64,000 nucleotides of DNA, taken from assembly GCF_000620645.1 (NCBI RefSeq), contig NZ_KK211160.1:529364-593363 (forward strand), in the 5' to 3' direction. Numbering within the stretch: position 1 is the first letter of the stretch; each line of letters starts with the position of its first letter. Positions 56,095-64,000 of the stretch are shown one piece after another. The notes below the pieces were generated by a model. The model was given only the letters and a program-made list of their open reading frames with translations. It was not told where the DNA came from and made no database searches. The translations under genes and the position numbers were made by a program. The stretch comes from Nocardioides sp. URHA0032 (GTDB lineage: Bacteria > Actinomycetota > Actinomycetes > Propionibacteriales > Nocardioidaceae).

Positions 56095-56098
<4 letters not shown>
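55307..56098 (-). CDS. SRPBCC (AHSA1-like) domain protein
   Basis: 263 aa. The first ~150 residues are an activator-of-Hsp90-like SRPBCC domain: YRLEFSVEVPGTAEQVWQAI, GMSAWFTPTEMEEREGG, WEPPRRLVYEEDW and GWMPFFDNLRLYLSYFPGQE. The remaining ~100 residues form a second, more divergent copy. These proteins bind hydrophobic ligands. The start overlaps the stop of the ArsR-type regulator (ATGA, 56095-56098), the usual arrangement in which the regulator controls the pair. Confidence 0.85.
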
Positions 56099-56673
<575 letters not shown>

Positions 56674-56687
56674 CGCCCCACGATCGC

Positions 56688-56709
56688 CTTGACAATAAAT
56701 CTTGTCAAG
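56688..56709. promoter_or_regulatory. Inverted repeat overlapping a -35-like box, likely ArsR operator
   Basis: CTTGACA, eight A/T-rich bases (ATAAATCT), then TGTCAAG: perfect 7-bp arms in a strikingly AT-rich island, 15 bp upstream of the ArsR-type start. Each arm contains TTGACA reading inward, so the site may cover promoters on either strand. Confidence 0.7.
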
Positions 56710-56823
56710 AGATGTGTGCGCTCGACATGGTGCCGAGGAGGTGCGGGAGGGCGCACCTACCGCTGCGGGCCACGGCTCACGCAGCGAGCATCAACGATCT
56801 CGGCGCTCCTCGATACCAGTGCT

Positions 56824-57090
56824 CTACAGCGGCGATGTGACACGGCTTGTTGAAGCCCGACGGGGTACGCGGTCGGACGCGTGACCCCCGGCATTGCTCT
56901 CGGGCAGCTCCGCCATCACCGTCAGCGGCGGCCGGTTGCGGTCGATCCACACTCGCGTGGCACCTGCTTCGAAGAGCGTCGACTCCAGGGCGTCGAGTAT
57001 CAGGCCGAGGAGTCGCATCTCGAGGTGCACTGGCAGGGTTGCCACCGGCACGCCGTGCGGCGGGATGTCGTGACCTGCGGGCTTGACCAT
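56824..57090 (-). CDS. Hypothetical 88-aa protein
   Basis: ATG at 57090 with GGGAG seven bases upstream. The middle of the chain is amphipathic and protein-like (VPVATLPVHLEMRLLGLILD, ALESTLFEAGATRVWIDRNR, PPLTVMAELPE). It ends in a basic tail. No family is recognised and no operon partner is adjacent; the divergent xylanase gene begins 322 bp away. It could be a small cytoplasmic protein, but coding status is not certain. Confidence 0.4.
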   Translation of the reverse strand: MVKPAGHDIPPHGVPVATLPVHLEMRLLGLILDALESTLFEAGATRVWIDRNRPPLTVMAELPESNAGGHASDRVPRRASTSRVTSPL

Positions 57091-57412
57091 GCCGTACTCC
57101 CGGGTGCGTCGTCTTTGCTTCGGGTACGGCGCGTCTCGTCCGGAAGCCGACTACTTCAGCTTCAGTTCGCAGGATGGCACACGAGCGCGGGTTTCGCCAC
57201 GGTTCAGGAAGTGACATGGCAGCGCGGAGCCGTTGGCTCAGTGCGGTTCCGCACAGGTCTTCCGGACGCCGGCCTCCGGGGTGTATGCCAGTCCTACGAG
57301 AAATCGATTTGGGCGCATGAGGCCCGTCGCGGTTCTCTCGTCGCCGGCCGGTCAACGGGGACCGGCGCGGTACTCGCGCCGCTGGCGCGGGCATCTCGGG
57401 AAGGGACAGGCA
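57091..57412. other. 322-bp upstream region of the xylanase gene
   Basis: No gene, repeat or clear operator seen. The last 20 bp contain the GGGAAGGGACAGG ribosome-binding stretch of the downstream gene. Confidence 0.4.
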
Positions 57413-58549
57413 ATGGCAACTGTCGGATCGACACGAAGGTCATTCCTCATCGGCAGCGGGATCGGGGCAGCTGCCGTGCTCGGCGGAAGCGCATCGACTT
57501 TCCTGGGCATGGCGCCGGCCGCCGCGGCGCCCGGCGGTTCGCTGTACCAGGCGGCGCTGGCCAAGGGCATCCGGTACGGGTCGTCGGCAGCGACCTGGCA
57601 GGTCCAGCCCGACGCGGCCTATGCCGCCTTGTACGCCCGCGAGAGCGGCTTCCTGCTGACCGAGGACGACCTGCTCTGGTACCGGCTCAAGCCGACCAAG
57701 GATTCGCCGCTCGACTTCACCTACGGCGACCAGATCGTCTCGTTCGCCACGAGCAACGCCCAACCCGTGCTGGCCGCCCACCTGGTGTGGGACGAGGGCC
57801 TCGGGGACGGGTGGGAGCAGGACGCGCTCTACAACCTCAGTACGCAGGAGGCGCGCGATCTGCTGTTCCCGACGATCCAGCAGGAAGTCGCCCACTACCG
57901 GGGCCAGGTCAAGGCGTGGGTGGTGGCCAACGAGGTGACCGACGGCCGGCGCAAGGACGCGCACGGCTTCTGGACGGTGAACCCCTGGTACCAGACCATC
58001 GGGCCGACCTACGTCGAGGAGGCCTTCAACCTGGCCCACCAGCAAGACCCCAACGCGCTGCTCCTCATCAACGACTTCGGCTTCGAGACCGGCTCGGACG
58101 CCGCATCCCGGCGGACGTCGATGCTGGCGGCGATCGACTACCTGAAGAGCAAGAACGTCCCCGTGCATGCCGTCGGCATCCAGGCGCACCTCAACGCCAA
58201 CGGGTTCGCGCGCAGCTTCGACACCACCGCGTACCGGACGTTCCTGGCCATCTTCATCACCGAGCTGGACGTCCAGGACGACGGGCTCAAGGCTGACGTC
58301 GCGTCCAGGGACGCGGGCGTCGCCGACGTCTACACGAGGTACCTGTCCGTCGCGCTCCAGGAGCCCGCGGTGAAGGTCGTGCTGAACTTCGGGCTCTCGG
58401 ACCGCTACACCTGGCTCCAGGAGGACTACCCGCGCAAGGACGGCGCCGCGCGCCGGCCACTGCCCTTCGACGAGAACCTGCAACCCAAGCCGGCGTACAA
58501 CGCCATCCTGCAGGCCTTCCAGGGGGCGCCGACGCGCACTCCCATCTAG
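57413..58549 (+). CDS. Tat-exported endo-1,4-beta-xylanase (GH10)
   Basis: 378 aa from the ATG at 57413. A Tat signal (STRRSFLIGSGIGAAAVLGG, cleavage near APAAAA at ~39) precedes one GH10 barrel. Acid/base catalyst E174 is in WVVANEVTD (family WxxxNE), nucleophile E284 in IFITELDVQD (family TELD). The usual HTLVWH segment is altered to AHLVWDEG, with Asp instead of His, and no carbohydrate-binding module is attached. It would cut the xylan backbone outside the cell; the substituted residue near subsite -1 could shift specificity. No sugar transporter accompanies it. Confidence 0.88.
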   Translation: MATVGSTRRSFLIGSGIGAAAVLGGSASTFLGMAPAAAAPGGSLYQAALAKGIRYGSSAATWQVQPDAAYAALYARESGFLLTEDDLLWYRLKPTKDSPLDFTYGDQIVSFATSNAQPVLAAHLVWDEGLGDGWEQDALYNLSTQEARDLLFPTIQQEVAHYRGQVKAWVVANEVTDGRRKDAHGFWTVNPWYQTIGPTYVEEAFNLAHQQDPNALLLINDFGFETGSDAASRRTSMLAAIDYLKSKNVPVHAVGIQAHLNANGFARSFDTTAYRTFLAIFITELDVQDDGLKADVASRDAGVADVYTRYLSVALQEPAVKVVLNFGLSDRYTWLQEDYPRKDGAARRPLPFDENLQPKPAYNAILQAFQGAPTRTPI

Positions 58550-58712
58550 ATCTCTCGTCATGCCTGCGCTGGTCAGTGGGGGCAGGCAAGACGCGACATC
58601 GACCGGCTGGTCATGCTGAGCCGAGGTCCGGCAGGTCTGGAGGACTGCAACGAGGCGGAGGCGGCGTTCACCGTCGACCGTGCTCCCCGCCTTGCGGTCC
58701 TGAGTGCTGGCG

Positions 58713-59171
58713 CTACCGGTTGCTGGTGTTCGTGCGGTTGTCGTAGACGTCGAAGCACCCGTCGAAGCCGACCTTCGGGTCCGGGAGCTGCGCCCCTGTC
58801 GAGGCGTCGGTGATCATGGCGTTGCGGTTGTCGGTGTTCGAGGCCTGGTAGCAGCCGAGCTGGTCGATGAGGACGAGGAGTGAGACGTCCTTCTTCTTCC
58901 CGTCGACGGTGTAGGAGAGGTCGCAGCCCCACGAGCCCGGTTGCGAGTCCTGCTTGGTGTTGACCGAGCTGTGGCACTCGGTGCTGGTGACATCCGGGGT
59001 CACCGGACGGTGCCCCTGGAGCTGCTCGCTGAGAGCGTAGGCGTGCGCGAACGTCGCTGGCACGTCGTTCTCGACGCGTCCGCGAGTGGTGTCCGGCGTG
59101 CAGGCGCTGGCGCCGACGACGACCGCGCCGAGAGCGACGGTCGTGGCAAGGACCTTTCTCAGGTGCCGCAT
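58713..59171 (-). CDS. Putative lipoprotein / secreted protein beside an ABC-2 exporter
   Basis: 152 aa. The signal (RKVLATTVALGAVVVGASAC) ends in ASAC with the lipidated Cys at 24. The mature part has five further cysteines (TECHSS, SWGCDL, LGCYQA, DGCFDV), of which pairs may form disulfides. No family is recognised. The start lies three bases after the ABC-2 permease stop, so it is the last gene of a three-gene unit and is probably a surface partner or cargo of that exporter. Confidence 0.65.
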   Translation of the reverse strand: MRHLRKVLATTVALGAVVVGASACTPDTTRGRVENDVPATFAHAYALSEQLQGHRPVTPDVTSTECHSSVNTKQDSQPGSWGCDLSYTVDGKKKDVSLLVLIDQLGCYQASNTDNRNAMITDASTGAQLPDPKVGFDGCFDVYDNRTNTSNR

Positions 59172-59174
59172 GGA

Positions 59175-60047
59175 TCAGCCCTCCTGGATGTCTCGGCGGT
59201 GGAACACGACGTAGGCGATCGTCAGCGCGACCGCCGTGTAGATCGCTGAGACCACGAGGCCCCGCAGGAACGGCTCGGCGTACGACGGATCGTCGAGCAG
59301 GCCGCGCCACGCGTTCATGGGCCAGTTCAGCAAGGCGTGCCGCACCGTGTCCCACGCGTTGAGGAACATGTACATCTGGAAGACCAGGCCGATCACGACC
59401 GGTACGACGACGCCGAGCACGCTGTTGCGGGTCAGCACGGACACGCACATGGCGATCGACGCGAACCCGATCAGGGGCGGCAGCACGCTCAGCCAGCTCT
59501 CGGCCACCATTCCGATCGCGTGGGCGGTGGACGGGACCTCGAGGTTGCCGACCGTGATGAACGGCTGGTCGCCGACCGCCACGAGCCCGGCGATCAGCGC
59601 GCTCGCGCCGATGGCGATCACGAGGCCGACGGTCGCGACGAGAGCTGCGGTCACCTTCCCCCAGAACACTGCTCGTCTGCTGACCGAGCGGGTCAAGATC
59701 GTCTTGTAGGTCCCGTAGTTGTCCTCGGAGGAGAAGATGTCGCCGGAGATGAACGCGGCGATCAGGGGGAACAGCCACTGGGTCGCGGTCACGAGGACGA
59801 CCATCGGAGTCGCGAACCCGGTGGTCTTGAGGTACCGGCCGTACAGGGTCTCGAGAGGGAGCTGGTCCTGGTGGAGCACCAGCAGGATGAAGATCCACGG
59901 TGCCACCAGCAGGACGGTCGCCACGACCCTGGTCCTCGTCTGGCCGAGCAGCTTGCGCAGCTCGACGCCGAACACCGTGCCGGCGCCGGCCGTCGTCCTG
60001 GCGGTCGTGATGGGTGTCCTGGTGGTCGCGGCGCTCGTCGTCGTCAT
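59175..60047 (-). CDS. ABC-2 type transporter permease
   Basis: 290 aa from the ATG at 60047, overlapping the ATPase stop (ATGA). Six helices: TRVVATVLLVAPWIFILLVL, FATPMVVLVTATQWLFPLIA, and so on, with the cytoplasmic FISGDIFSSEDNYGTYKTIL motif typical of ABC-2 permeases of the ABC-2 type 5 / NatB style. It exports a drug, lipid or peptide with the ATPase encoded just upstream. The longer reading frame upstream of 60047 lies inside the ATPase gene. Confidence 0.87.
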   Translation of the reverse strand: MTTTSAATTRTPITTARTTAGAGTVFGVELRKLLGQTRTRVVATVLLVAPWIFILLVLHQDQLPLETLYGRYLKTTGFATPMVVLVTATQWLFPLIAAFISGDIFSSEDNYGTYKTILTRSVSRRAVFWGKVTAALVATVGLVIAIGASALIAGLVAVGDQPFITVGNLEVPSTAHAIGMVAESWLSVLPPLIGFASIAMCVSVLTRNSVLGVVVPVVIGLVFQMYMFLNAWDTVRHALLNWPMNAWRGLLDDPSYAEPFLRGLVVSAIYTAVALTIAYVVFHRRDIQEG

Positions 60048-61003
60048 GCCGCCGCCTCCTCGTCGGTCGGCGTGCCGGTGCCGCCCTCGGTCAGGCGGAA
60101 GAACAGGGTCTCCAGTGCCGAGGTGGGGGCGTGCAGTCGGTGGATGCCGAGGCCGGCGTGCACGAGCTCGCGCGAGAGCCGTTCGACGGTCGCCTCGTCC
60201 GCGTCGAAGACGATCTGCGGCCCGTCGAGCTGGACGTGTTCGACGCCGGCGAAGCCACGGCACACCTCCACCGCGACGTGGTTGTCGGTGGTGTCCAGGT
60301 GCCGGGTCGCCCGCCCGGCCTGTGCACGCAGCTCGGTGATCGGCCCGTCGTACGCGAGACGTCCCCTGCGCATGATGGCGACGCGCGTGCAGATCTCGTC
60401 GACCTCGACCATGTGGTGGCTCGAGAGCAGGATGGTCAGCCCGGTGTCGACCAGCCGATGGATCAGGTTCCGCATGTCGCGGATCCCCGCCGGGTCCAGG
60501 CCGTTGGTCGGCTCGTCGAGCACGAGCAGGCGCGGGTCCCGCATCAGCGCTGCGGCCACCCCGAGTCGCTGCACCATCCCGTAGGAGTACTCGCGGACCC
60601 GGCTGTCGCGTCGGTCGAACAGGTCCACGACCTCCAGGACCTCGTTGATCCGTTGGGGCCGCAGACCGCCGTCGAGGCGACCGAGCAGCTCGAGGTTCTT
60701 GCGACCCGACAGGTAGGGGTAGAAGCGCGGCGCCTCGACGAACCCGGCCACCTCGGCGAGCGCGCGCCGGGGCTCGGGCTGCACCGGGACTCCGGAGACC
60801 GAGATCTCCCCGCTGTCGGGACGGATCAGGCCGAACAGCATCCGCATGAATGTCGTCTTGCCAGCCCCGTTGGGACCGAGGAGGCCGTAGACGTCGCCCG
60901 CGCCCACCTCCAGGTCGACGTGGTCGACCGCGCTCAGCGCGCCGTACGTCTTCGTCAGGCCCTGAGCCGATACGACGGGCTCTCCTTCACGTGCTCCGGT
61001 CAT
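60044..61003 (-). CDS. ABC transporter ATPase (bacitracin/CcmA-type exporter)
   Basis: 319 aa from the ATG at 61003. Walker A LLGPNGAGKTTFMRM, signature YSYGMVQRLGVAAAL (a degenerate LSGGQ), Walker B LLVLDEPTNGLDPAGIRDMR and switch ILLSSHHMVEV. The DEPTNGLDP form and the C-terminal ~80-residue extension are those of drug/antibiotic-peptide exporters such as BcrA. No strong Shine-Dalgarno site is seen, so translation may be near-leaderless. It heads the minus-strand unit ATPase, permease, lipoprotein. Confidence 0.9.
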   Translation of the reverse strand: MTGAREGEPVVSAQGLTKTYGALSAVDHVDLEVGAGDVYGLLGPNGAGKTTFMRMLFGLIRPDSGEISVSGVPVQPEPRRALAEVAGFVEAPRFYPYLSGRKNLELLGRLDGGLRPQRINEVLEVVDLFDRRDSRVREYSYGMVQRLGVAAALMRDPRLLVLDEPTNGLDPAGIRDMRNLIHRLVDTGLTILLSSHHMVEVDEICTRVAIMRRGRLAYDGPITELRAQAGRATRHLDTTDNHVAVEVCRGFAGVEHVQLDGPQIVFDADEATVERLSRELVHAGLGIHRLHAPTSALETLFFRLTEGGTGTPTDEEAAA

Positions 61004-61173
61004 GCTCGCGACCGTAGGGAAGGCCCATGAAGGCGAGATGAAGTGCGGCGGCCTCTCGGCGGTGCGACCGCGGGGATCCCCCGGAGTCCGTTCGCGCCCG
61101 CGCCGACTGCCGGATGCCGTCATGGACCGCTGGGCGCAGGTTCCTCACAGGTTCACCGGGGTACAGATTGCGC

Positions 61174-61848
61174 ATGCTGCAGGGCGCGCTGGATGCGATC
61201 CGATCCGTTCCCGCCGCGCTCGCCTACGCCATCATCGCCCTGCTCGTCTTCGCCGAGGCCGCCGTCTTCGTCGGGTTCGTCCTTCCTGGCGAGACCGCCG
61301 TGCTGCTCGGTGGCTTCATGGCGAGCCAGGGCCACCTCGACATCGTCACCTTGATCGTGGTCGTCGTGGTCAGCGCGATCCTCGGCGACACCGTCGGCTA
61401 CGAGGTCGGCAAGCATCTCGGACCACGGGTGTTGCAGTTCGGCGTCCTGCGCAAGCACCAGCCGCGGCTCGCGAAGGCTCAGGAGATGCTCCGCCGGCGC
61501 GGAGGACCGGCGATCTTCCTCGGCAGATGGACCGCCTTCTTCCGAGCCGTCATGCCAGGGATCGCCGGCCTCAGTCAGATGCGCTACCGGACCTTTCTGC
61601 TCTGGAACGCCCTCGGGGGCGTCACGTGGGGCGTCGCCATGTGCCTGGTCGGCTACTTCGCCGGCGCCTCCTACGAGAAGGTCGCCTCGGCCATCGGCGA
61701 GGGGACCGCCGTCGTCATCGCCGTACTGGTGGTCACGGCGCTGGTGGTCGGGCACGTGCGACGGAGGCGGCGAGAGGAGTCAGGGGAAGCGGGGCACGTC
61801 ACAACGTCGCACGACCCTGGGGAGGGCGAGGCGGACGTTCCGGAGTGA
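61174..61848 (+). CDS. DedA-family membrane protein
   Basis: 224 aa from the ATG at 61174. About five helices with the DedA signatures: FVGFVLPGETAVLLGGFMAS (re-entrant loop with Pro-Gly-Glu), ILGDTVGYEVGKHLG, FLGRWTAFFRAVMPGIAGLS (the conserved R-F-x-P-x-x-R region) and WNALGGVTWGVAMCLVGYFA. DedA proteins are membrane transporters, several of them undecaprenyl-phosphate or phospholipid flippases. It is divergent from the ABC exporter unit across 170 bp. Confidence 0.9.
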   Translation: MLQGALDAIRSVPAALAYAIIALLVFAEAAVFVGFVLPGETAVLLGGFMASQGHLDIVTLIVVVVVSAILGDTVGYEVGKHLGPRVLQFGVLRKHQPRLAKAQEMLRRRGGPAIFLGRWTAFFRAVMPGIAGLSQMRYRTFLLWNALGGVTWGVAMCLVGYFAGASYEKVASAIGEGTAVVIAVLVVTALVVGHVRRRRREESGEAGHVTTSHDPGEGEADVPE

Positions 61849-62377
61849 GCGGGGTTGCTGGCGAAGCGACCAAGCAGAGGGTGGGCGTCTCACCCTGCGC
61901 CTGGCGTTCGACTTCCAACCTCAGCCACGGCGTGCGTGGGCCACATCGGTCGCACGTCCGCCGAACGGGCCAGCATTTCACCGGGCGGGTTCGCAGCCGA
62001 GGCGGCAGTGCCCTGACGGTTGGGGCTGCGATGTGGAGTGAAGCACGACAGCGGCTGATGAAGCCCCTCGGTAACCGGCTGGTAGCGGTCGGGCCGTGGC
62101 ATGCCAGCGTTCATGCTCTGGCCCGCGTGACGTGCTCAACCTGCCCGAGCGGCCCTCCTGTGTCCGTGGCTTTCTGGCCGTGGGTGGTTGCGACCGACAG
62201 GGCAGCTACGGGAAGGGTGGGTGGGTGGTCGTCACCGGTTCCCGGCCTGCGGGTCTCGGGGGCCGCGCGCCGCCTGTGGAAAGCGGCTCGGAATCGTGAC
62301 CTTTTCGTTACCCAGATCCCTGTGGAGCAAGGGGTTCTGGGCCTCTCAGTGTCGGTGGCCGGTGCTTGAGTAGGGCC
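61849..62377. other. 529-bp intergenic region
   Basis: No supportable gene or repeat. Open frames are short and lack starts. It must hold the promoter of the DUF222/HNH gene; the 100 bp before that gene contain a relatively AT-rich stretch (TCGTGACCTTTTCGTTACCC). Confidence 0.4.
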
Positions 62378-63541
62378 ATGACAGCGATGGCCACACCTCG
62401 ACACCGAGTCTCGGTGGCCGTCGCCCACGCCCACACCGAGATCGATGCGGTCGCGGACGCCTCGGTGTGGTCCATGGAGCCCGCCGAGACCACCGCGACG
62501 CTCGTGGAGATCAGCAAGCTCAAGGCGAAGGTCGCCGAGCTCGAGGCCCGGGTCGCCGAGCACGCCGACGACGAGACCGTGGACGCGTGGGCGCACCGGA
62601 CCCGGCAGACCAAGCCCGCGGTGCTGGGCCGGGTCAGGCTCGGCCAGGCACTGGTGACCCGCGGCCATGTCCGGGACGCGCTTGCGGCCGGTGACCTGGT
62701 GGTCGAGCAGGCCCGGGTCATCGTCACGGCGCTGGACCGGCTGCCCGGCGACCTCGACACGACTCTGGTGGGTCGGGCGGAGCGGCACCTGGTGGCCGCT
62801 GGACGGGAGCACACCGCCCCGACCCTGCGGGTCCTGGGCAAGCGACTGATGGACGTGGTCGCACCCGACCTGGCCGACGCCTACGAAGCCCGCCAGCTCG
62901 CCCGCGAAGAACGCGACGCGCTGCTCGCCACCAAGCTGGTCATGGTCGACGACGGGCACGGCAAGTGCCACGGCCGGTTCACCGTCCCGTCCTTCCACGG
63001 TGCCGCGCTGAAGAAGATGCTGCTCGCAATCGCCGCCCCCAAACGGCTGGAACCGCAGGAACCGGGCGTCCCGCTGCGCCCCGGACCCGAACGCCGGGGC
63101 CGGGCGTTCTGCGAGCTCATCGAGCGCTACCCCGCCCACCAGCTCCCCCAGACCGGGGGCGTCTCGGCCACCATCGTGGTCACCATGACCCTGGAGGCCC
63201 TCGAAGGCCGCATCGAGCACGCCGCACTGCTGGACACCGGGGAGCGGATCACCGCGGCCACCGCCCGCCGGCTGGCCTGCGAGGCCGGGATCATCCCCGC
63301 CGTGCTCGGCGGCAACTCCGAGGTCCTCGACCTCGGCCGCACCCGCCGGTTCCACACCAGGGCCCAGCGGACCGCGATCGCGATCCGGGACCAGCACTGC
63401 ACCGAACCCGGCTGCGACTGGCCCCCGGCGATGTGCCACGTCCATCACGACATCCCGTGGAGCCGCGGCGGACCCACCGACCTCGACCACGGCAGGCTCC
63501 TTTGCCCTAGACACCACACCAGATTCCACCGACGGACCTAG
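62378..63541 (+). CDS. DUF222/13E12-type protein with C-terminal HNH endonuclease domain
   Basis: 387 aa from the ATG at 62378. The N-terminal ~270 residues follow the DUF222 (13E12 repeat) plan: a coiled coil (EISKLKAKVAELEARVAEHA), QARVIVTALDRLPGD and RFTVPSFHGAALKKMLLAIA. The C-terminus is an HNH nuclease: CTEPGCDWPPAMCHVHHDIP, WSRGGPTDLDHGRLLCPRHH, with two CxxC-type zinc knuckles and the HH catalytic pair. Such genes occur in many copies in actinobacteria and have intron- or mobile-element-like spread; their role is unsettled. Confidence 0.88.
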   Translation: MTAMATPRHRVSVAVAHAHTEIDAVADASVWSMEPAETTATLVEISKLKAKVAELEARVAEHADDETVDAWAHRTRQTKPAVLGRVRLGQALVTRGHVRDALAAGDLVVEQARVIVTALDRLPGDLDTTLVGRAERHLVAAGREHTAPTLRVLGKRLMDVVAPDLADAYEARQLAREERDALLATKLVMVDDGHGKCHGRFTVPSFHGAALKKMLLAIAAPKRLEPQEPGVPLRPGPERRGRAFCELIERYPAHQLPQTGGVSATIVVTMTLEALEGRIEHAALLDTGERITAATARRLACEAGIIPAVLGGNSEVLDLGRTRRFHTRAQRTAIAIRDQHCTEPGCDWPPAMCHVHHDIPWSRGGPTDLDHGRLLCPRHHTRFHRRT

Positions 63542-63648
63542 GCCGACCGGCCCGACGAAGCTCCACCACAGAACGGCCGATCCGCGCGGTCCTGCCTGAC
63601 AAACCCCAACGCCGCGAGCCGCGCGGAATGCGGTGCGGGCTCAGGCGG

Positions 63649-64000
63649 TCAACGCAACATTTCGGCTAGTGCTTGTGATGGTGTCTTGAAGGCGAGGGTC
63701 TGTCGAGGACGGTCGTTGAGCTCGAGTGCGATGGCGTCGAGGTCGTCTTGTGTGAGAGTGCGGAAGTCGAGTCGTCGGGGCATGTACTGGCGCAGCAGCC
63801 CGTTGGTGTTCTCGTTGCTGCCGCGCTGCCAGGGCGACTTCGGGTCGCAGAAGTAGACGTCGATGCCGGTCTGGTTGGTGAACCGCTTGTGCTCGGCCAT
63901 CTCGTGGCCCTGGTCCCAGGTCAGCGACTTCGCCAGGTGCTTGGGCAGGTGCTGCACTGCTGCGGCCAGGGCGTCGGCGACGGCGTCGGCCTTGTGGTTG
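63649..64000 (-). CDS. IS30-family transposase, C-terminal part (5' end outside window)
   Basis: 117 residues visible, starting NHKADAVADALAAAVQHLPK at the window edge. The DDE catalytic core is clear: the second Asp in LTWDQGHEMAEH and the Glu in SPWQRGSNENTNGLLRQYMP. The chain ends with the usual LNDRPRQTLAFKTPSQALAE. The stop is at 63649; the insertion-sequence end should lie in the next ~50 bp (GCTCAGGCGGTCAACGCAAC), but its partner is outside the window. The frame is intact as far as it can be read. Confidence 0.88.
   Translation of the reverse strand, partial: NHKADAVADALAAAVQHLPKHLAKSLTWDQGHEMAEHKRFTNQTGIDVYFCDPKSPWQRGSNENTNGLLRQYMPRRLDFRTLTQDDLDAIALELNDRPRQTLAFKTPSQALAEMLR

Noticed and set aside
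62111..63529. 472-aa minus-strand ORF
   Set aside because: Antisense shadow of the DUF222/HNH gene, which has clear domain motifs.

Overview
The window is high-GC DNA from an actinobacterium. Gene families (DUF222/HNH endonuclease, HelD, LAL-type LuxR regulator, Tat and lipoprotein signals, GTG starts with strong Shine-Dalgarno sites) fit the Nocardioides/Propionibacteriales type, but no rRNA or other marker fixes the genus. Genes are dense, mostly in short co-directional operons with ATGA or GTGA start/stop overlaps.

Layout. 0-5 kb: end of a lipoprotein gene, then a minus-strand run of L-serine dehydratase, SDR, thiolase and alpha/beta hydrolase. 5-12 kb: a complete peptide/nickel-type ABC importer operon (binding lipoprotein, two permeases, two ATPases) followed by a secreted BNR-repeat protein and a strong hairpin terminator. 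12-16 kb: APC amino-acid permease, EamA exporter, small secreted protein. 16-20 kb: PatB/MalY C-S lyase overlapping a HelD-type RNA polymerase-remodelling helicase. 20-24 kb: LuxR regulator divergent from a large secreted protein, with a perfect 22-bp palindrome between them. 24-26 kb: membrane-anchored molybdopterin oxidoreductase.

26-50 kb is an accessory region: GNAT acetyltransferases, Asp/Glu racemase, GrpB, small Arg-rich proteins, a decayed MHS transporter, a 963-aa LAL regulator, L,D-transpeptidase, a frameshifted isochorismatase, flavin reductase, a copper operon (CopZ-like chaperone, CopA-type ATPase with a ~296-aa extracytoplasmic extension, MacB-like ABC pair), a His-rich MFS exporter, a CzcO-like flavoprotein, a second MFS exporter and a nucleotidyltransferase. 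The most interesting signal lies here: nine copies of a 16-bp imperfect palindrome (consensus CYGGCGATYTCCCCGG). Eight sit about 80-130 bp upstream of a start codon, always in the same orientation relative to the gene, on both strands. This looks like an undescribed regulon that joins copper export, drug-type efflux, acetyltransferases and three tiny proteins.

50-64 kb: an orphan antitoxin, IS3 debris, a 25-bp duplication of a tRNA-Tyr 3' end with a truncated tRNA-Tyr, a spermidine-synthase-like membrane protein, an ArsR/SRPBCC pair with an operator-like inverted repeat, a Tat-exported GH10 xylanase, a lipoprotein/ABC-2 exporter operon, a DedA protein, a DUF222/HNH endonuclease and the end of an IS30 transposase. 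No CRISPR array, rRNA or intact tRNA was seen.
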